Notes: a model not told the origin generated them from the letters alone. A stretch of 64,000 bases of DNA from Pictodentalium vernedei (GCA_031216915.1 CM062290.1:384506718-384570717), one strand, 5' to 3'; shown: positions 1 through 12,304, counted from the first letter of the stretch. Translations and numbers: made by a program.

Positions 1-300
1 TGCCAACATCATTCTTTGTAGAAGAGAGAACTACATACAAATTCAGCGGGGAGATATGAGTGCCCACTCATGGGAGGGCAATCTCTGTCTGGGCCATTGG
101 TAAGTATAAAAATATACAAATTACTTTAAATTTATAATATTTTTACACTGTAAACCAATGGCCCAGACTAGCTGAATTGTAAAAAGGTGGTGGGCCTAGG
201 ACTTCAGAATTAGTAGATCAACCTAGTTCCAATCCTGTAATCCAAGGTGAAAGGAAATTAAAATTATTAGGAATTACATGTATGTCTCTCTATACAGTAA
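1..300 (-). mobile_element. DIRS family I 3'-terminal fragment (old)
   Basis: Bases 1-180 carry a diverged version of the inner ITR edge and the internal complementary region seen at 17470-17640 and 37760-37900: the GGTAAGTATAAAAA block, an A/T-rich inverted block and CCAATGGCCCAGACTAGCTG, followed by a GGAGGGCCTAGGAC-like stretch. Similarity fades after about 300. Orientation follows the intact copies, in which this part is the 3' end of a minus-strand element. The element continues outside the window on the left. Confidence 0.65.
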
Positions 301-1214
301 TCGAGAAGACATATCATACAAAAGGAGCCCAGTTCAAGTAATTCCGTATACTTAGCATGAAGAGTATGCTAAATCGATGTAACAAGCTCCCAATTTTTAA
401 GGCTAGCCCAGACTAAGCCCCAAAAATTAGAATGGCGTATTTGAGAATGAGAGAATATCCCCCACAAACATACACCATGTACAATAAAACTTCAGCTGTA
501 TGCAGGATATAATTACAGACAAAACAGCTTCCCTCATAGTTACATACCTATCAAGCCGAGGAGAGGTAAAAAATCCCCCCCCCCCCCCATCCCCATCCTT
601 TTCTTTTGAAGAAATCTTCAAAAAGAAAGAGGGGAGCGCTCTGGAATCAGTAAAAGCGGTACCAAAAAACAATATTCGTCAAACAGGCACTCAGGTATTA
701 ATTATTAATAAATGGTGCTTAATGCCACTTCAGAAGCTAAGGCTATAGCGACGATCCCGGTAATTAATATCGCCTGCTATATAACGCACAGCGGAGTCGG
801 CATACGCAAATAGGTCGAAAACCGGAGATATAATATATAACATACACATGTCCAATAGAACTACAATGAATGATCTCTGGAAAGTAACTTCCAAGGTAAC
901 CCACAGGCGACACCATTCAAGCGTATAATAAATTCCAGTAACAACACTCCCCGATGTACACTATCCGATATCTATGACATAATAAACGTGTGAATATACG
1001 TGAGTGTAAACAAAGTGTATTCGATTGAGTACCGACATTATTAGAAACCTGGATCTGGAAATGGAAGTGGGCACGATTAACAGGCTTGACACGGACCACC
1101 CCCCAAAATAATTCATAATTTCTAAGGTCCATAACATACAATAATGTGTCTGCCTAATAATTCATTATTATGCGTGTGAGCATTGAAAACCCGCATGTAA
1201 TCATCGGATATTTA
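301..1214. other. No recognisable gene; C14 run
   Basis: No exon, RNA gene or known repeat is recognised. A run of 14 C lies at 575-588. Short open frames here are low in information and look like chance. It may be the continuation of a very old DIRS 3' region, but I cannot align it by eye. Confidence 0.4.
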
Positions 1215-1879
1215 ACTTTTATTATAAATTTCCTTTCTTATTATACCTACCACAATTGTTTACTACAGGCTTGCACTACAGTGGAAGACCCTAACTCGGA
1301 AAATATACTCTCTATTTTGATCTTTCCCAAGCGATTTGGGAAAGAAAAGTGGTGCAAAAGCACCAAGAGAAAATAAGCTAAAACTGGGTAGAGCACCACA
1401 GGCACACACCCATTAGGGGACGCTCTTCTCTTAGTACAAATCCACGGTTTCCGGCATCCAGTGCACAGGCAGTAACTAATGAATCATTCTTTTGAATCTG
1501 CCAAAATTGGAGTTATGTGATCAGCGGGGAGAAAGGATTCTTACCTGAATAAGAAGACCGGAGGGCCTCCATGTAAACAATTGTGGTAGGTATAATAAGA
1601 AAGGAAATTTACTATAAAATTTAAATTTCTTATCAACCCAGCTTACAACTGTTTACTACAGACTGAATAGACAATAGGCTGGAGGGAATCACATAACCAA
1701 CTCCCACATAACCCAATTGCACTGGAACCATGGACAGAGGAAGAGGTCCCTAGGATCATCAAAACATAGCATCACAATCATTAGTTAAAAGACAATGAGA
1801 GATGAGGCATATGGTTCTGTGCGATGTACAGACAGAAAGGGCAGTAACAGCACAGAGCTGGAACTGACTTGTAAGAAGC

Positions 1880-2656
1880 CTAATGGCTAGGGTTGACAAC
1901 AGCTTGAGCAGAAGAAAGAGGGCTCATAGTAAAAGGGTCCTCTGATTGCTCCTGCAACTGACGCAGATAGGTGGAGAAAGTAGCATTTCTCCAGTAGGCT
2001 GCCTGCATAACATCTGACAACATGATGGACTTGGGATAAGCCCAAGAGGTAGACAATGCACGCACCTCGTGCGCAGAAATACGATTGGTAATACAATCGT
2101 CAGTCGCTAGACGAGCGTAAGCCGTGCAAATAGCAAGACAAATCCATCGAGAAATGGATTGAGAAGAGATCTTCTGTCGACCAGGAAAAAGAGACAGAAA
2201 AAATTGTTTCCTGCCTTTCCTAATGAACTGTGTATGATTGAGATAAATGCAAATTGCACGAACCGGACAGAGCAAAGGGCGGTTACTCTCAGCAGAAGGA
2301 AGAGCCCTGATACAGATAGGAGGTGGAGTAGTTTCTGGTATCTGATTCTTAGCCAGAAAGGAGCAATCAGTGGTAAATGTAACACTGTTGGGAGAGCTCC
2401 CAAAAAAGGGCAGGTCAACCGAGAGGGCATGAAACTCATTAACCCATCTGGCTGAGGCAAAAGCCATCAGAAAAGCCATCTTGAACGTGAGAAAATGCAT
2501 ATTCACCTGGGATAAAGGTTTGAAAGAAAGATACCATCTTGGGGTAAGCTGCAAAGTCCTTGGCCTTTTCAAGGAAAAGAGCCGCACAAGCTTGGAGAGG
2601 TATGGATTAGTGCTGATACAACGCTGTCCCACATACGAAAAGGTCTCCGAAAGCAT
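1880..2656 (-). pseudogene. Tyrosine recombinase remnant of DIRS A
   Basis: A 258-residue open stretch aligns with the recombinase end of D and C. It keeps the HEVRALSTSWAY box (catalytic His and second Arg). The final tyrosine box is damaged: the AAYWRNATFSTYLRQL segment is shorter than the AAYWRNASTFSTFYLRQL form of element D. The first catalytic arginine box reads ASARWVNEF where C and D have ARRVSE, so Trp replaces the Arg next to the catalytic position and the motif is degraded. Part of the linker present in D (around 55690-55750) is deleted. Not expected to be functional. Confidence 0.85.
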
Positions 2657-2698
2657 GGACCTGTACCCTTTGATGGTAAAAGCTGGAGACCCCGAGAA

Positions 2699-4481
2699 TC
2701 AAATAGATACACTAGAACCTCCACAATCTGTGAAATGGAAGGAGGCATAATCAACAGAGTGATCGGCACACCATCGACAGAAGACCTTCCACTTAGCCGC
2801 ATAGGCTAAACCAGTGGAGTGCCTCCTTGAAGAAGAAATGCACTCCACCGCTCGTCTCGAAAAAACCTCTATGGAGGAGACAGGACCTGACAAAAGATAT
2901 GCGTGAAGGCACAATGAGGTCGGGTTGATGTGAAACCTCCTCGGGTGACTTTGGCAAAGAAGGTCACGACGTAGAGGGAGACGTGCCAGAACCGCCGCAA
3001 ACAGAGAGCGGAACTGATTGATCCACACCACTGAGGCGCAAGAGGAGCGATCAGAATGATTCGATAAATGGAGGTTCATATCTTGGTTAGAACCTGAGGC
3101 AGAATCGGAACCGGCAGGAAGGCATAGCTGACAAGACCGTTCCAATCAAGTGACAGAGCATCCACGGGGAAAGCCAGAGTCGCAAAGAAATCGATGTGGG
3201 GACGACCCCAGAGATCGCAAAGCGACTGGAACACCGCCCTGTGGAGCATCCACTCGGTGGAAATGACCCTGTCCCGTCGGGACAGGGAGTCAGCTAGGAC
3301 ATTCAGACGACCGGGAATGTGACGAACCATGACTCCGGCGTTGACATCCTGAGTGAGCAGTAGAAGATCCCGAGCCAATTCGTGCATGGGAACCGAGTGC
3401 GTGCTGCCCTGGTTCTGAATGTAAGCAACCACTGTCGAATTGTCAGACAACAGAAGGACCTGGCGATTTGAAAGGTGGGGGATCCACTGCTGGAAACTCA
3501 TCAGAAGAGCAAGAGGCTCCTTCTGGTTGATGTGAAGAGCTGCTTGATCCTGGTCCCATGCCCCATGAAAGGAAAGACAAAGAGGATCCAATGTCGCAAC
3601 CATCCGAGTTCGCAGGCGTCTGCCATCAGAACACAATCGGACGTGGGCAAGTCCAACGGAACTCCCTGCATAATCCACTGAACTTCTGTCCAGGGGAGAA
3701 GGTGACGATGAAGAGACTCTGGAACTGAGGAACTGAAGCACCAGATCCAGAGGATCGACATTCGGCCTCCAACGACTGAGCAGAAAGTGTTGGAGAGGTC
3801 TGACATGCAGCCGACCTAGAGGAATGAGACCCGTCACCGAACCGCAGAGAGCGAGCAGCCGGAGAAGACTCCAAGCTGTCACGGACGTGGACTGGGACAG
3901 AGTCAGGGCAAAAGCTGAGAAAATCACAGCCCTTGCCCGGGAAACCGCCACTGTATTCAGCTGAGTACGGAAGTCCATCCCCAGATGACAAAACAACTGA
4001 GAAGGGACCATGTCCGACTTCTCCTCGTTGACTCTGAACCCTAGCATTGTGTCGACATCAGACTCTAGAAAGGCAGCATTGGAATGCCTCTGTAGGATAT
4101 TGTCTAGATATACCGAAGTAGTCACCCTAGACTGTGTGCAATGTACAGCTAACACATGCGACATCAGTTGGGAGAAGGGCCAAGGAGCCAGGTTGAGGCC
4201 GAAGGGCATGGCCTTGAACTGGTAAACGCGCCCCAAAAAAGTGAACCTGAGATACTTTCGCAATGTCCGATGAATTGGAACGTGAAAGTAAGCGTCTCGC
4301 AGGTCGATGCTGGAAGCGAAAACTCCTTGGTGAATGGAGTGGCAAACCGACCTGAAAGTCTCCATTCTGAACTTATATTAGGAGCAATGATAGTCTGGTT
4401 CAGGAAACTCAGATCGATAACCGGTCGGAGTCGGCTGGCCTTCTTCGGCTCTAAGAATAGGCGGGAAATATAAAATTCCAC
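2699..4481 (-). pseudogene. RT/RNase H remnant of DIRS A
   Basis: The region 3076-4365 encodes RT motif A (SIDLRDAYFHV), the FGLNLAPW box and the RT active-site box as YLDN rather than YLDD, so one catalytic Asp is changed to Asn. A deletion removes residues between the DVDTML and GFRVNEEKSD boxes compared with element D. The RNase H part (LLLSDNSTVVAYIQNQGSTHS, HIPGRLNVLADSLSRRDR) and the IDFFATLAFPVDALSLDWNG tail follow; the tail has lost the segment that D has between FAT and FAVDALS. The frame breaks near 3076-3145. Dead copy of the polymerase. Confidence 0.85.
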
Positions 4482-4743
4482 TGAATGAATGTTCTTGATG
4501 ACCTCGATTGCCCCCTTTCACAGGAGACTGTCTATCTCCGTGATCAAAAGTTCCCAACGTGTAACGTCTAGAGGAACTTGTGTTGGAAGAGGCACTCTCG
4601 ACAGAGTTGGATGCTTCCAGAAGGATATCCGCAGCCCGGACCAAACAACATCTAACACCCAAGGAACGGATGTGATTGTGGCCCAATGGTCTGCGAATTC
4701 TGATATCCTTCCTCCAACCTGGGACGAATCGAGGTGAGGACCT

Positions 4744-5741
4744 TCATTTCGAGCCTCGGCGAGGCCCACGAGAGGAGAAACCACCTCCTCTACTATATGA
4801 AGAATCCTGAGTTCTCCCTCTAGCCTGCCGACGCTTATCCTTACCCCGTGAGTAAGTAGAAGCGGCGGCAGGAGGATCAGCTCTTGGCTTCGCAGAGGAA
4901 GCAGAAGGGCGCTTGTTAGGCTTTGGACGGTCCCAGCCTCCAACAGGCCTGAAAATAAGCAGTCTGACATTTGTAGAATGAGGTCCCCAGAGGGAGAATG
5001 TGATAATGCTATCCCATACAGGTGCCAATTTATCCTCTGGGTGCCTCTTTCTGTTTAGTTTTGAGTCCCTGATTCAGATTGAAATTCACAGAGGGTAAAT
5101 TTAGTGATGTTACCCTGCATTCACCCTCTGGGGACCTCATTTTGCAGATGATAGTCTGCTTATTTTCTGGCTTGGTCGCCACGGCACCATGGAATAGTTG
5201 TGGACCCGCCAAAAAAGCAGACCGAAGAGCAGCGCACTGCCCCCTCAGGAAGGGAACGGTGTGTGTCCAACACAGCGTCCCTGCAATCTAATTCCATGTT
5301 AGCCGTGTTGCAGGCATGCGTGTGCATGAACGCCTTGGAAAGCATATGCAAAGGAGCCTGTACGTCATCAAACTTATCTGGAGGCAGATAAGCAGCTAAA
5401 GCAGAGACGACGTGAGCTGAGAGAGAGAGCATGCCCAGCATCTCTCTTGATAAGCCCAACAGAGACTCCAGAGTCGCCATAGGAATAACTGCCGATTTGG
5501 GCTTGGAAAGCCTGAGGGTGGTGGAGTCCTGATCCAAGACCGTCAAAGTCTGGCAGACTGACGGATTCGCGGAATCATAGGAATGATAACGCACTGGAGG
5601 TAAAAAAAAAAGTGTGAACCCTGGTGAAGAATGAAGTCTTCATAGCCTTGGAACTCAGCTTAGAGTCCAAAGCTGAAAACGCTTCAACCACCTGTACCGA
5701 CTAGCATGGTCAAAGGTGCCCAGAAGCAGGTTGTGCCACAC
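4744..5741 (-). pseudogene. gag remnant of DIRS A, 5'-truncated
   Basis: Several frames between 4744 and 5741 align with the C-terminal half of the element D gag: YRSYDSANPSVCQTLTVLDQ, the SLGLSREMLGMLSL box, the HACNTANMEL box and the Gly/Ser/Arg-rich end RGGGFSSRGPRRGSK at 4744. The segment is cut by frameshifts, and the N-terminal half, including the Cys-rich motif, is missing because the element ends at about 5741. Confidence 0.8.
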
Positions 5742-7087
5742 GCAGCTATGTCACCAGTGATATTCAACTAATCTCGCCGACCAGGGATTCCGCGGCGACC
5801 AGGTCACTCCATCCGGTAGCAAAGGATACGAGGCCTTCATACTCCGGACCTTCGCAATAAAGATGTATGCACGTGTCATCGTCCAAGGAGCTTCCAGCGG
5901 CTAAATCCCGTAAGACTGCAGCTCCACAGGCATCCATTACAGATGTGCTATCACAGATAGCACAATTATCGCAGCATTCCAGCAACCGACAGAAACTCTT
6001 CGGATCAGGAGTTATCCAAGGAAGCTGGGTTGGTATGTTCCGCTGCAGGTTCACACACGGACGACCAAGATTTACAAGTGGTCTGACAGGATGGCGAAAG
6101 GGATATGAAGGAGTTGTAATTTTCCCTTTCGGAACAATATAATTGCCGTAGAGTGCATCAGGCATTATCATCTGACGTTGTTCCTCCGGACCAAAATGCT
6201 GCGTTGCCGAATAAGAGACTGATAGCGCCACTGGACACAGAATTCTTTAATCGGTTTAGGGACATCGTCCCTGAGTTTCCAACACAGTCCAGTAATGTCT
6301 CATGGACATTTGAACTATTGAATGATGCGGGCAGGTCTAGTTTCTTATTGGCAAATGCTCTACATCTGCCTTTCATCAATTCATGGAATAAATTCGAAAC
6401 GGCAGGACAGGGCATTCTGAGAGTTCCTCTGCATCTAGATGACCAGGCCGAAGACCTAGTACTGTCTATACCATCGTCTATGTCACAATGTTGGAAACGA
6501 CAATATCATCTAACAGGGCTAGCTTAGACGCATTATCATACGCAGATCACCTTACCAGAGCGTTATCATTACGTCTCGATGGAAAAGAATTCTAGGATGT
6601 ATCAACCTCCTTAAGAGTTCTTTCGAGGGCCATAGCATTCTCCACGTATAACTCCGCCCTTTTAGTGGCAAACCTTGAGTTGGCCCTGGCTACATCCACG
6701 CGCGTGGATAGTAAGGTGAAAAACTCTCTCAGAGTCACTCCGGTCTCTGGAGAGCTTCTCTTCTACAGCAAGCTTTTCGCAATCTATGATCAGATAACTA
6801 AGAAAGCTTCGGACTCTCTGCTATTCAAATCCACTTCCATAAAGTCGGATTCAGCGGAGAAGAGTAGGTCAGGCACTTCTGGGACGAATACATCCAAGGA
6901 AAGTTCCTATAGAGGTTCCTTTGCATCCTCTAGGTCTTACTCTAGAGACCGTCAGGGTAGCGACTCAGATAGGGGCCGTAATACTGGCCGTGTCAACTGG
7001 TCAGGCGCCCCTAGGTCGACGACGCGAGGTGCGGGCCATGGAGGACATGGTTTCTCCTTCCGCAAGCCTCGCAGGACCAGGAGGTGA
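5742..7087 (+). pseudogene. gag remnant of DIRS B1
   Basis: Plus-strand frames match the B2 gag from the TRSCHP region to its end: the ASITDVLSQIAQL segment at about 5930, LDTEFFNRFRDIVPEFPTQS at about 6230, NLELALATSTRVDSKVKNSLRV at about 6670 and the basic Ser/Arg/Gly-rich tail ending RKPRRTRR at 7087. Frameshifts separate these blocks (near 6180 and 6590), and a gap after NDA removes a stretch present in B2. The N-terminal zinc-binding region is absent. Confidence 0.8.
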
Positions 7088-8397
7088 TGGTATAACCTCT
7101 ACTGTGTTCCAGTGGGCAGAAGACTGTCAAGTTTTCTCAACCAATTGGGAGTCATTTACGGACGTTCCTTGGGTTCGTGGGGTGATTTCGGAAGGACTAA
7201 ACTGTCCTTCAAAGGAAAACCTCCACTAAACTCGAAGTCCAAGATGGACTCAGCTTCCGTCAAATCCGCAGAGAAGAGGCTCGCTTCCATCAGAAGTCCA
7301 GTCTCTTCTGGAGAAGATAGCGACGGAGATTGTAGAAATCCAGGAATCCCCAGGTTTCTACAACCATCTGTTTCTGGTTCCGAAACCAGATGGCTCGTTC
7401 CATCCACTCATAAATCTGAGCTGGATTAATAAGCTGATCGTGGCTCCAAGTTTCTATATGGAGACCATCTGATCGTTCAGAGCGAGTATTCGGGTGAACG
7501 ACTATGCTACATGCATAGATCTCAAGATGCGTACTTTCACGTCATGGTACATCACGCGTTCAGAAAGTATCTTCACTTCGCCGTCATAGGAGTCGTGTAT
7601 CAGCTCCGAGCAATGTGCTTTGGTCTGAATCAAGCACCCTGGGTTTTCATTCGAATAATGAACTCAGTAATGACTCATTTCTGAGCTCATTTGTCTGCGA
7701 TAACGTCGGCCTACCTGGACGACATTCTTCAGAGATACGGCAATGAGTTAATGCTTCAGAACGATGTGCAGAATTTGCTTCTATTGCTCAGATGTCTCGG
7801 TTTCATCAGATTTGCTACCAATGAGAGCGGTCAATGATGGATTTATTTGCGACGCATCTCAACAATCAGTTGCAGACATATGTGTCACCATGTTCGGATC
7901 CTCGAGCGTTTGCAGTAGACGCTCTATCGATCTAGGGAGACGGAATGATAGGATATGAGTATCCTCCAGCGCCGTTGATTCAGCAGATATTGCTCAAGTT
8001 AATAATCTCAATGCAAAATTCTGTTGGTAGCATCTCTATCTCCACAAAGACCGTGGATTAATCTACTCAGGAGTCTGTTGAGGGATATGCCGTGGAAGCT
8101 TCCTCCACATTTCGGTCCATTCTATGGCTAGATGGATTCAATTAACTGTCGTTACTGCTTATGATAAATATCTTCAACTCAGCAGTCTGTGCTTTAGATT
8201 TCAGCTCATGAAGTAAGAGTTCTTTCTACATCGTGGGCTTATGCTAATTGTGTTGCTATTATAGATCTAATGAGGGCTGCTTATTGGTCTTAGCCCTCCA
8301 CTTTAACGAATTTATATCTTAGAAATATTGAGTCCATTTCTGGAGATCTGCATTGTTTAAGTTCGTTATCTGTTGCTCAGAATGTCATCCACTAAAC
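7088..8397 (+). pseudogene. RT and recombinase scraps of DIRS B1
   Basis: Around 7500-7800 the plus strand encodes a diverged RT with the YLDDILQRYGNELM box near 7708-7750. At about 7805 the sequence jumps from the RT palm straight to the MDLFATHLNNQLQTYVSPC segment, so the RNase H is deleted. At about 8105 it jumps again into the recombinase near the ARWIQLTV segment and continues through the damaged HEVRVLSTSWAY and tyrosine boxes to about 8397. No long frame survives. Confidence 0.8.
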
Positions 8398-8491
8398 AGT
8401 TGCAACTATACTTATGTAGGCTTTCGGTTCCGGCAGTGACTCTGTCCTGCTGCCCTCTTCGCTTTGGGGTATTTGACCAGGGCAAGGGGAA

Positions 8492-8507
8492 GGGGGGGGG
8501 GGGGGGG
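8492..8507 (+). repeat. G16 run in the DIRS B1 3' region
   Basis: Sixteen consecutive G on the element's sense strand, at the same place between the recombinase end and the internal complementary region where B2 (18099-18117) and C (38366-38382) have C runs on the plus strand, that is G runs in their own sense. Confidence 0.9.
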
Positions 8508-9479
8508 CATGGGCGTTCCCTTAGGTCACCTGCTTTATAGTGCAAAGCAAGGGAATACCTCCCTTGGAGTCAGTAATTCCAAGTTGGTATCGGGATGTTT
8601 TTAAAGTCTAATGCTAATGTTTACTCATCCATGTAATATTTTTAAAGTGTAGCTCGGTGTGAAGCATTTGTATATGTCACGTGTCAATCGGGCATTAATA
8701 TACAATCCTCGGACACTTTTAATGAGTATAAAGAGTCTCATTTCTTGGACTTCCTTTATTTATTGGCTTTCCTTTAAAAATATTAGTATAAAGGGTTATA
8801 CTGGATGTTAATAGAGATCATTGATGTTATTGTGCTGAATTACAGAATGGTGTTGTGTCTTTCTTTTTTGATACAAATAAGAAAGATACATGTAAAGCCT
8901 TTCTCTCCTTTTCTCCTTCAGGGGATAATTCTGTTATATGTAATTGAGCCTATTGGATTTTCCTTTATGTCCTAGGCCCTCCAACCTTTTTACTATTCAG
9001 CTAAGTCTGGATTCATTGGTACAGTATAAAAATGTTAAAAAATTTATAGTAATTTATATATTTTTTATACTTACCAATGACCCAGATGGGGATGGCCCTC
9101 CCATGAGTTGGGAACTCATACCTCCCCGCTGAGTACATAACGCTTACCAGGCACTGGTTGTAAGAATGACAATTGGTGCCAATTTCGAGACCTCCTTGAC
9201 ATGCGCATGTGCAGTGGAGTAAAAGTATGGAGGACCATATAGGACATCTATTTTTCAGTTTTTGATGCAAATTTTGGGGATTGGGGGGGGGGCAAAATTT
9301 GTGTTTGACCCTAGATATTTTAGAGTTAGCACCAGCTAAGTCTGGGTCATTGGTAAGTATAAAAAATATATAAATTACTATAAATTTTTTAACATTTATT
9401 CTATTATAGTTTGTTTTGTGGCTGTCAGGGCAATTCTTCTATTAATCACACAATTTAATTCAATTAACAGGAGTGTACT

Positions 9480-9790
9480 TGATACTCTATATGTGGATTC
9501 CTCGCCCGGGACAACCCTGGTCATGTCCTTGGGCAAGGCACTTTATCCTGGTTGCCTACACAGGGGCACGATGACGCTGTGTACTAAGGTGTACTGTACC
9601 TGTCTTCAACTGCTGCAACTTGAGCCAAGCAGAGTTAGAATGTTGAGGAGCTGACAGTTGCTCATCGATGCTCGGTGGTTCTCTCTGGGTACTCTGGCTT
9701 CCTCCATCCGTAAAACTGTCATGGTCAAGTTTAGCCATTGTGCATAAGTAAGTGACCTTAAACCCCAATACATCAATCAATCATGAGGAT
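9480..9790 (+). mobile_element. SINE body copy, head unclear
   Basis: Matches the body of the SINEs at 34640-34927 and 48145-48430: a TGTCCTTGGGCAAGGCACTT block, GGGGCACGATGACG, the GTGTACTAAGG block, GGTGGTTCTCTCTGGGTACTC and the end GTGCATAAGTAAGTGACCTTAAA with an A/T-rich tail (ACATCAATCAATCA). It is more diverged than the other copies. The preceding bases (9435-9475) include a fragment resembling the CAATTAACAGGAGT part of the pogo-like MITEs, so no clear Pol III head can be assigned. Confidence 0.75.
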
Positions 9791-10704
9791 TCCTCGGTGG
9801 AAATGAGTCCTGTTGCCATATCATTGTGAAAATTCAGATCTGGCAGACTCCAACTGGGAAATGGTTTTAAAGGAGAGGAAAAAGTAAGAAATACCGCCTT
9901 CAAATTGAACTGGGAATATTAATACAGAAGCAACTATATGTAGACTACATGTAATAAGTTTAACTCTTTCGACACGAAAGACCATTTTTCTGGTCCAGGT
10001 ACTCGATATGTCATACATGTAATTACATTAAGTAGGATGGCTACTAAGTGAATGTGTGTGGCAGAACAATTAATACTTTCAACGTGCATCCTGAAGGCTG
10101 CATGTTGAAAATATTAATTGCTCTACCCCAAATAATGGATATGGAATCTTCCAATTCCTGCCTTTTAACTGGCATGGAAGATACCACCAGTGTTCAAAGG
10201 GTTAAAAACAAACAGTCACATGAAATAATGTACAAAGCAGATTCTCCAGTCTCTATTAAACTGTTCTTAAAGTGTTAAAGAAGAACCTGTCATTTGCTCT
10301 TAAAGTCAGATGCTTTCTATGCTTTGTCTGATTGGTAATTATTGGTCTTCTGAGGGCTTATGTCTGCCCAATTCACAACACCAATTGTGAATTAAAATTT
10401 TATTAGAGTGGGGATAGAGATTGGGAATTTTTGTGATGGGAATTGAATTTCTGACCGAGTTGGGACAGAGACTGTGAAATTTTAAGCTGGGAAAACTCAT
10501 GCCCAAATGCTTCTGGCAAAGGGTTCCATTTTGGCCCCTGCAGACACCCAAAAGAATCCCTGCTATATACAATTAATATGTCATATTTGTACTGATAGTG
10601 TGGCGAATGATTTGGTGTTTAGAAGTTGTATGCAATAAAAAGGACTATTCAATGAAGAAATATCTAATTAAGTTGGCTGCTCTGTTTTTTATTTTAAACC
10701 ATAC
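9791..10704. other. Intron sequence without recognised feature
   Basis: Intron downstream (in gene sense) of the exon at 10705-10836. I see no next exon of the host gene; short frames here have no recognisable protein similarity. An A/T-rich inverted pair around 10055-10120 (ATTAATACTTTCAACGTGCA against TGCATGTTGAAAATATTAAT) is a possible small foldback. Confidence 0.5.
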
Positions 10705-10836
10705 CCTTCCATTTGTAATCACAGCTTGAGCTCCTTTATCAATATTAAGAACTTTCTCTACAAATGACCGGTGGACTATCAAAAATCTATCATCAGCTTT
10801 TTTTAAGGCTTTCAAATAGGCATCCATATCCATTCC
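10705..10836 (-). CDS. UGGT: UGGT exon (sixth in window)
   Basis: A 132-nt exon of 44 codons, phase 0 on both sides. It follows TTTTTTACAG and is followed by GTATGG on the minus strand. It encodes GMDMDAYLKALKK, then VEKVLNIDKGAQAVITNGR. This is the conserved stretch of UDP-glucose:glycoprotein glucosyltransferase in which GMDFSLF-like residues precede a K-G-x-x-A-V-I-S/T-N-G-R strand in a thioredoxin-like domain. UGGT is a soluble ER-lumen enzyme that recognises misfolded N-glycoproteins and re-glucosylates them so they re-enter the calnexin cycle. The open frame runs past the donor for about 18 codons with no similarity, which supports the splice site. This is the last exon I can find before the left edge. 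Confidence 0.9.
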
Positions 10837-10918
10837 CTGTAAAAAAAATGCAAAAATCAGAGAAGTGAAGATATTTTGTTATAAAAAAAAAAAATGCCGC
10901 TCAGGATCACCGATCCAA

Positions 10919-11735
10919 TGTCGAGTTGTGACAACAGTTCCTCGCACCAAGGCCAACACACCTATGAAGTTTCATGACTCTAGGTTGAACCACTATCAAG
11001 TTCTCATCCGGAAACCAATTGTTGTGATATACTATGTTCAAGGTCACTGTGACCTTGACCTTTGACCTGGTGAGTCCAACATCAATAGGGTTCTTCCTCG
11101 CACCAAGGCCAACACGCCTGTAAAGTTTCATGACTCTAGGTTGAACCACTATCAAGTTATCATCCGGAAACCAATTGTTGCGATATACTATGTTCAAGGT
11201 CACTGTGACCTTGACCTTTGACCTGGTGAGTCCAAGATCAATAGGGTTCTTCCTCGCACCAAGGCCAACACACCTATGAAGTTTCATGACTCTAGGTTGA
11301 ACCACTATCAAGTTATCATCCGGAAACCAATTGTTGCGATATACTATGTTAAAGGTTACTGTGACCTTGACCTTTGATCTGGTGAGTCCAAGATCAATAG
11401 AGTTCTTCCTCGCACCAAGGCCAACCCACCTATGAAGTTTCATGAATGTAGGTTGAACTACTATCAAGTTATCATCCGGAAAGGAATTGTTGCGATTTAC
11501 TATGTTCAAGGTCATGTTGACCTTGACCTTTGACGTAGCGAGTCCAAAATCAATAGGGTTCTTCCCCTCACCAAGGCCAATCTACCTATGAAGTTTCATG
11601 AATGTGAGTTGAACCATTATCAAGTTATCATCCGGAAACCAATTGTTTACGCCCGCCCGAAAGCCCGCCCTCCCGCCTGCCCGCCCGCCATTCACCAAAC
11701 TATAAGTCGAGTTTGACTTCGTCACAACTCGACTA
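10919..11735. repeat. Tandem-unit element, ~156-bp units, inverted ends
   Basis: About five units begin with CCTCGCACCAAGGCCAAC-like sequence at roughly 10940, 11096, 11252, 11408 and 11566. Each has a CATCCGGAAACCAATTGTT block, and most contain a GTGACCTTGACCTTTGACC block. The array is bounded by the inverted pair GTCGAGTTGTGAC (10919) and GTCACAACTCGAC (about 11722-11734), so the whole looks like one mobile element with tandem internal units. A (CCCG/CCTG)n-like simple stretch lies at 11649-11690. The repeated open frame on the minus strand simply reflects the unit. Confidence 0.85.
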
Positions 11736-12304
11736 AAAATAGGTCGATTAAATCGACAGATGTGTACCCATATGCACAACTAGTAGAAAGCTGTTATTAT
11801 CTGAGGACCAATTTTGTGGACAGGTAAAATCCATGTGAGGGCATTTTGTCAGGATCAAATTATCAGATTTACACCAAAAACTATACAGCTTGGAACATCA
11901 GTAACCTGAAGATATATATAAAGTAACATGACAATCCAAGCAATATTTTTCAAAAAGTGATTGGAGTAATTTTCAATTTGAAGGATAAAGCGTTAATATC
12001 TCAGGATCAAATTATCAGATTTACACCAAAAACTATACAGCGTGGCACATCAGTAACTTGAAGATATATATAAAGTAACATAACAATTGGATTGATATTT
12101 TTTAAGTTATCTCAAGCCAAAGGGATTGGAAGAATTCTCAATTTGAAGGATAAAAGGTTAATACCTCAGGATCAAACTAGAAACTGTTTTAGCACACTAA
12201 AACATATGTCTCCCCTTCCTTTCTATTTAATGTACTGCAAATTATATATACATGAATAATATTGACAATCATACCAAATATCTATGGTCTAGCTCAAAAG
12301 AGAA

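Larger units (their letters stand above)
1215..5741 (-). mobile_element. DIRS element A (family II), 5'-truncated and decayed
   Basis: The left end (1215-1500) matches the left ITR of element D at 54319-54600, including the paired CCCAAGC/GCTTGGG-like hairpin and the AAAAGTGGTGCAAAAGCACC block. The internal complementary region follows at about 1574-1670. Coding remnants of recombinase, RT/RNase H and gag follow in minus-strand order. The copy stops abruptly near 5741, inside gag, where it meets element B1 on the opposite strand, so its promoter, gag start and right ITR are missing. It is much more diverged from D than D is internally, which marks it as an old copy. Confidence 0.85.
5742..9391 (+). 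mobile_element. DIRS element B1 (family I), plus strand, truncated and internally deleted
   Basis: Starts inside gag near 5742 (equivalent to about 22535 of B2 on the other strand) and runs through RT, a methyltransferase-like scrap and a recombinase scrap to the 3' end. The internal complementary region lies at 9000-9100 (the GTACAGTATAAAAAT and GTTAAAAAATTTATAG blocks joined), followed by the ITR with an altered GCGCATG palindrome at 9200 and the terminal TAAATTTTTTAAC at 9391. Two internal deletions are visible, near 7805 (RNase H lost) and near 8105 (most of the recombinase N-terminal part lost). It is the only large DIRS copy here opposite to the host gene. Confidence 0.85.

Noticed and set aside
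10645-10704. Extension of the open frame beyond the UGGT exon end
   Set aside because: Similarity stops exactly at a GTATGG donor; the extra residues are A/T-rich and unconserved.
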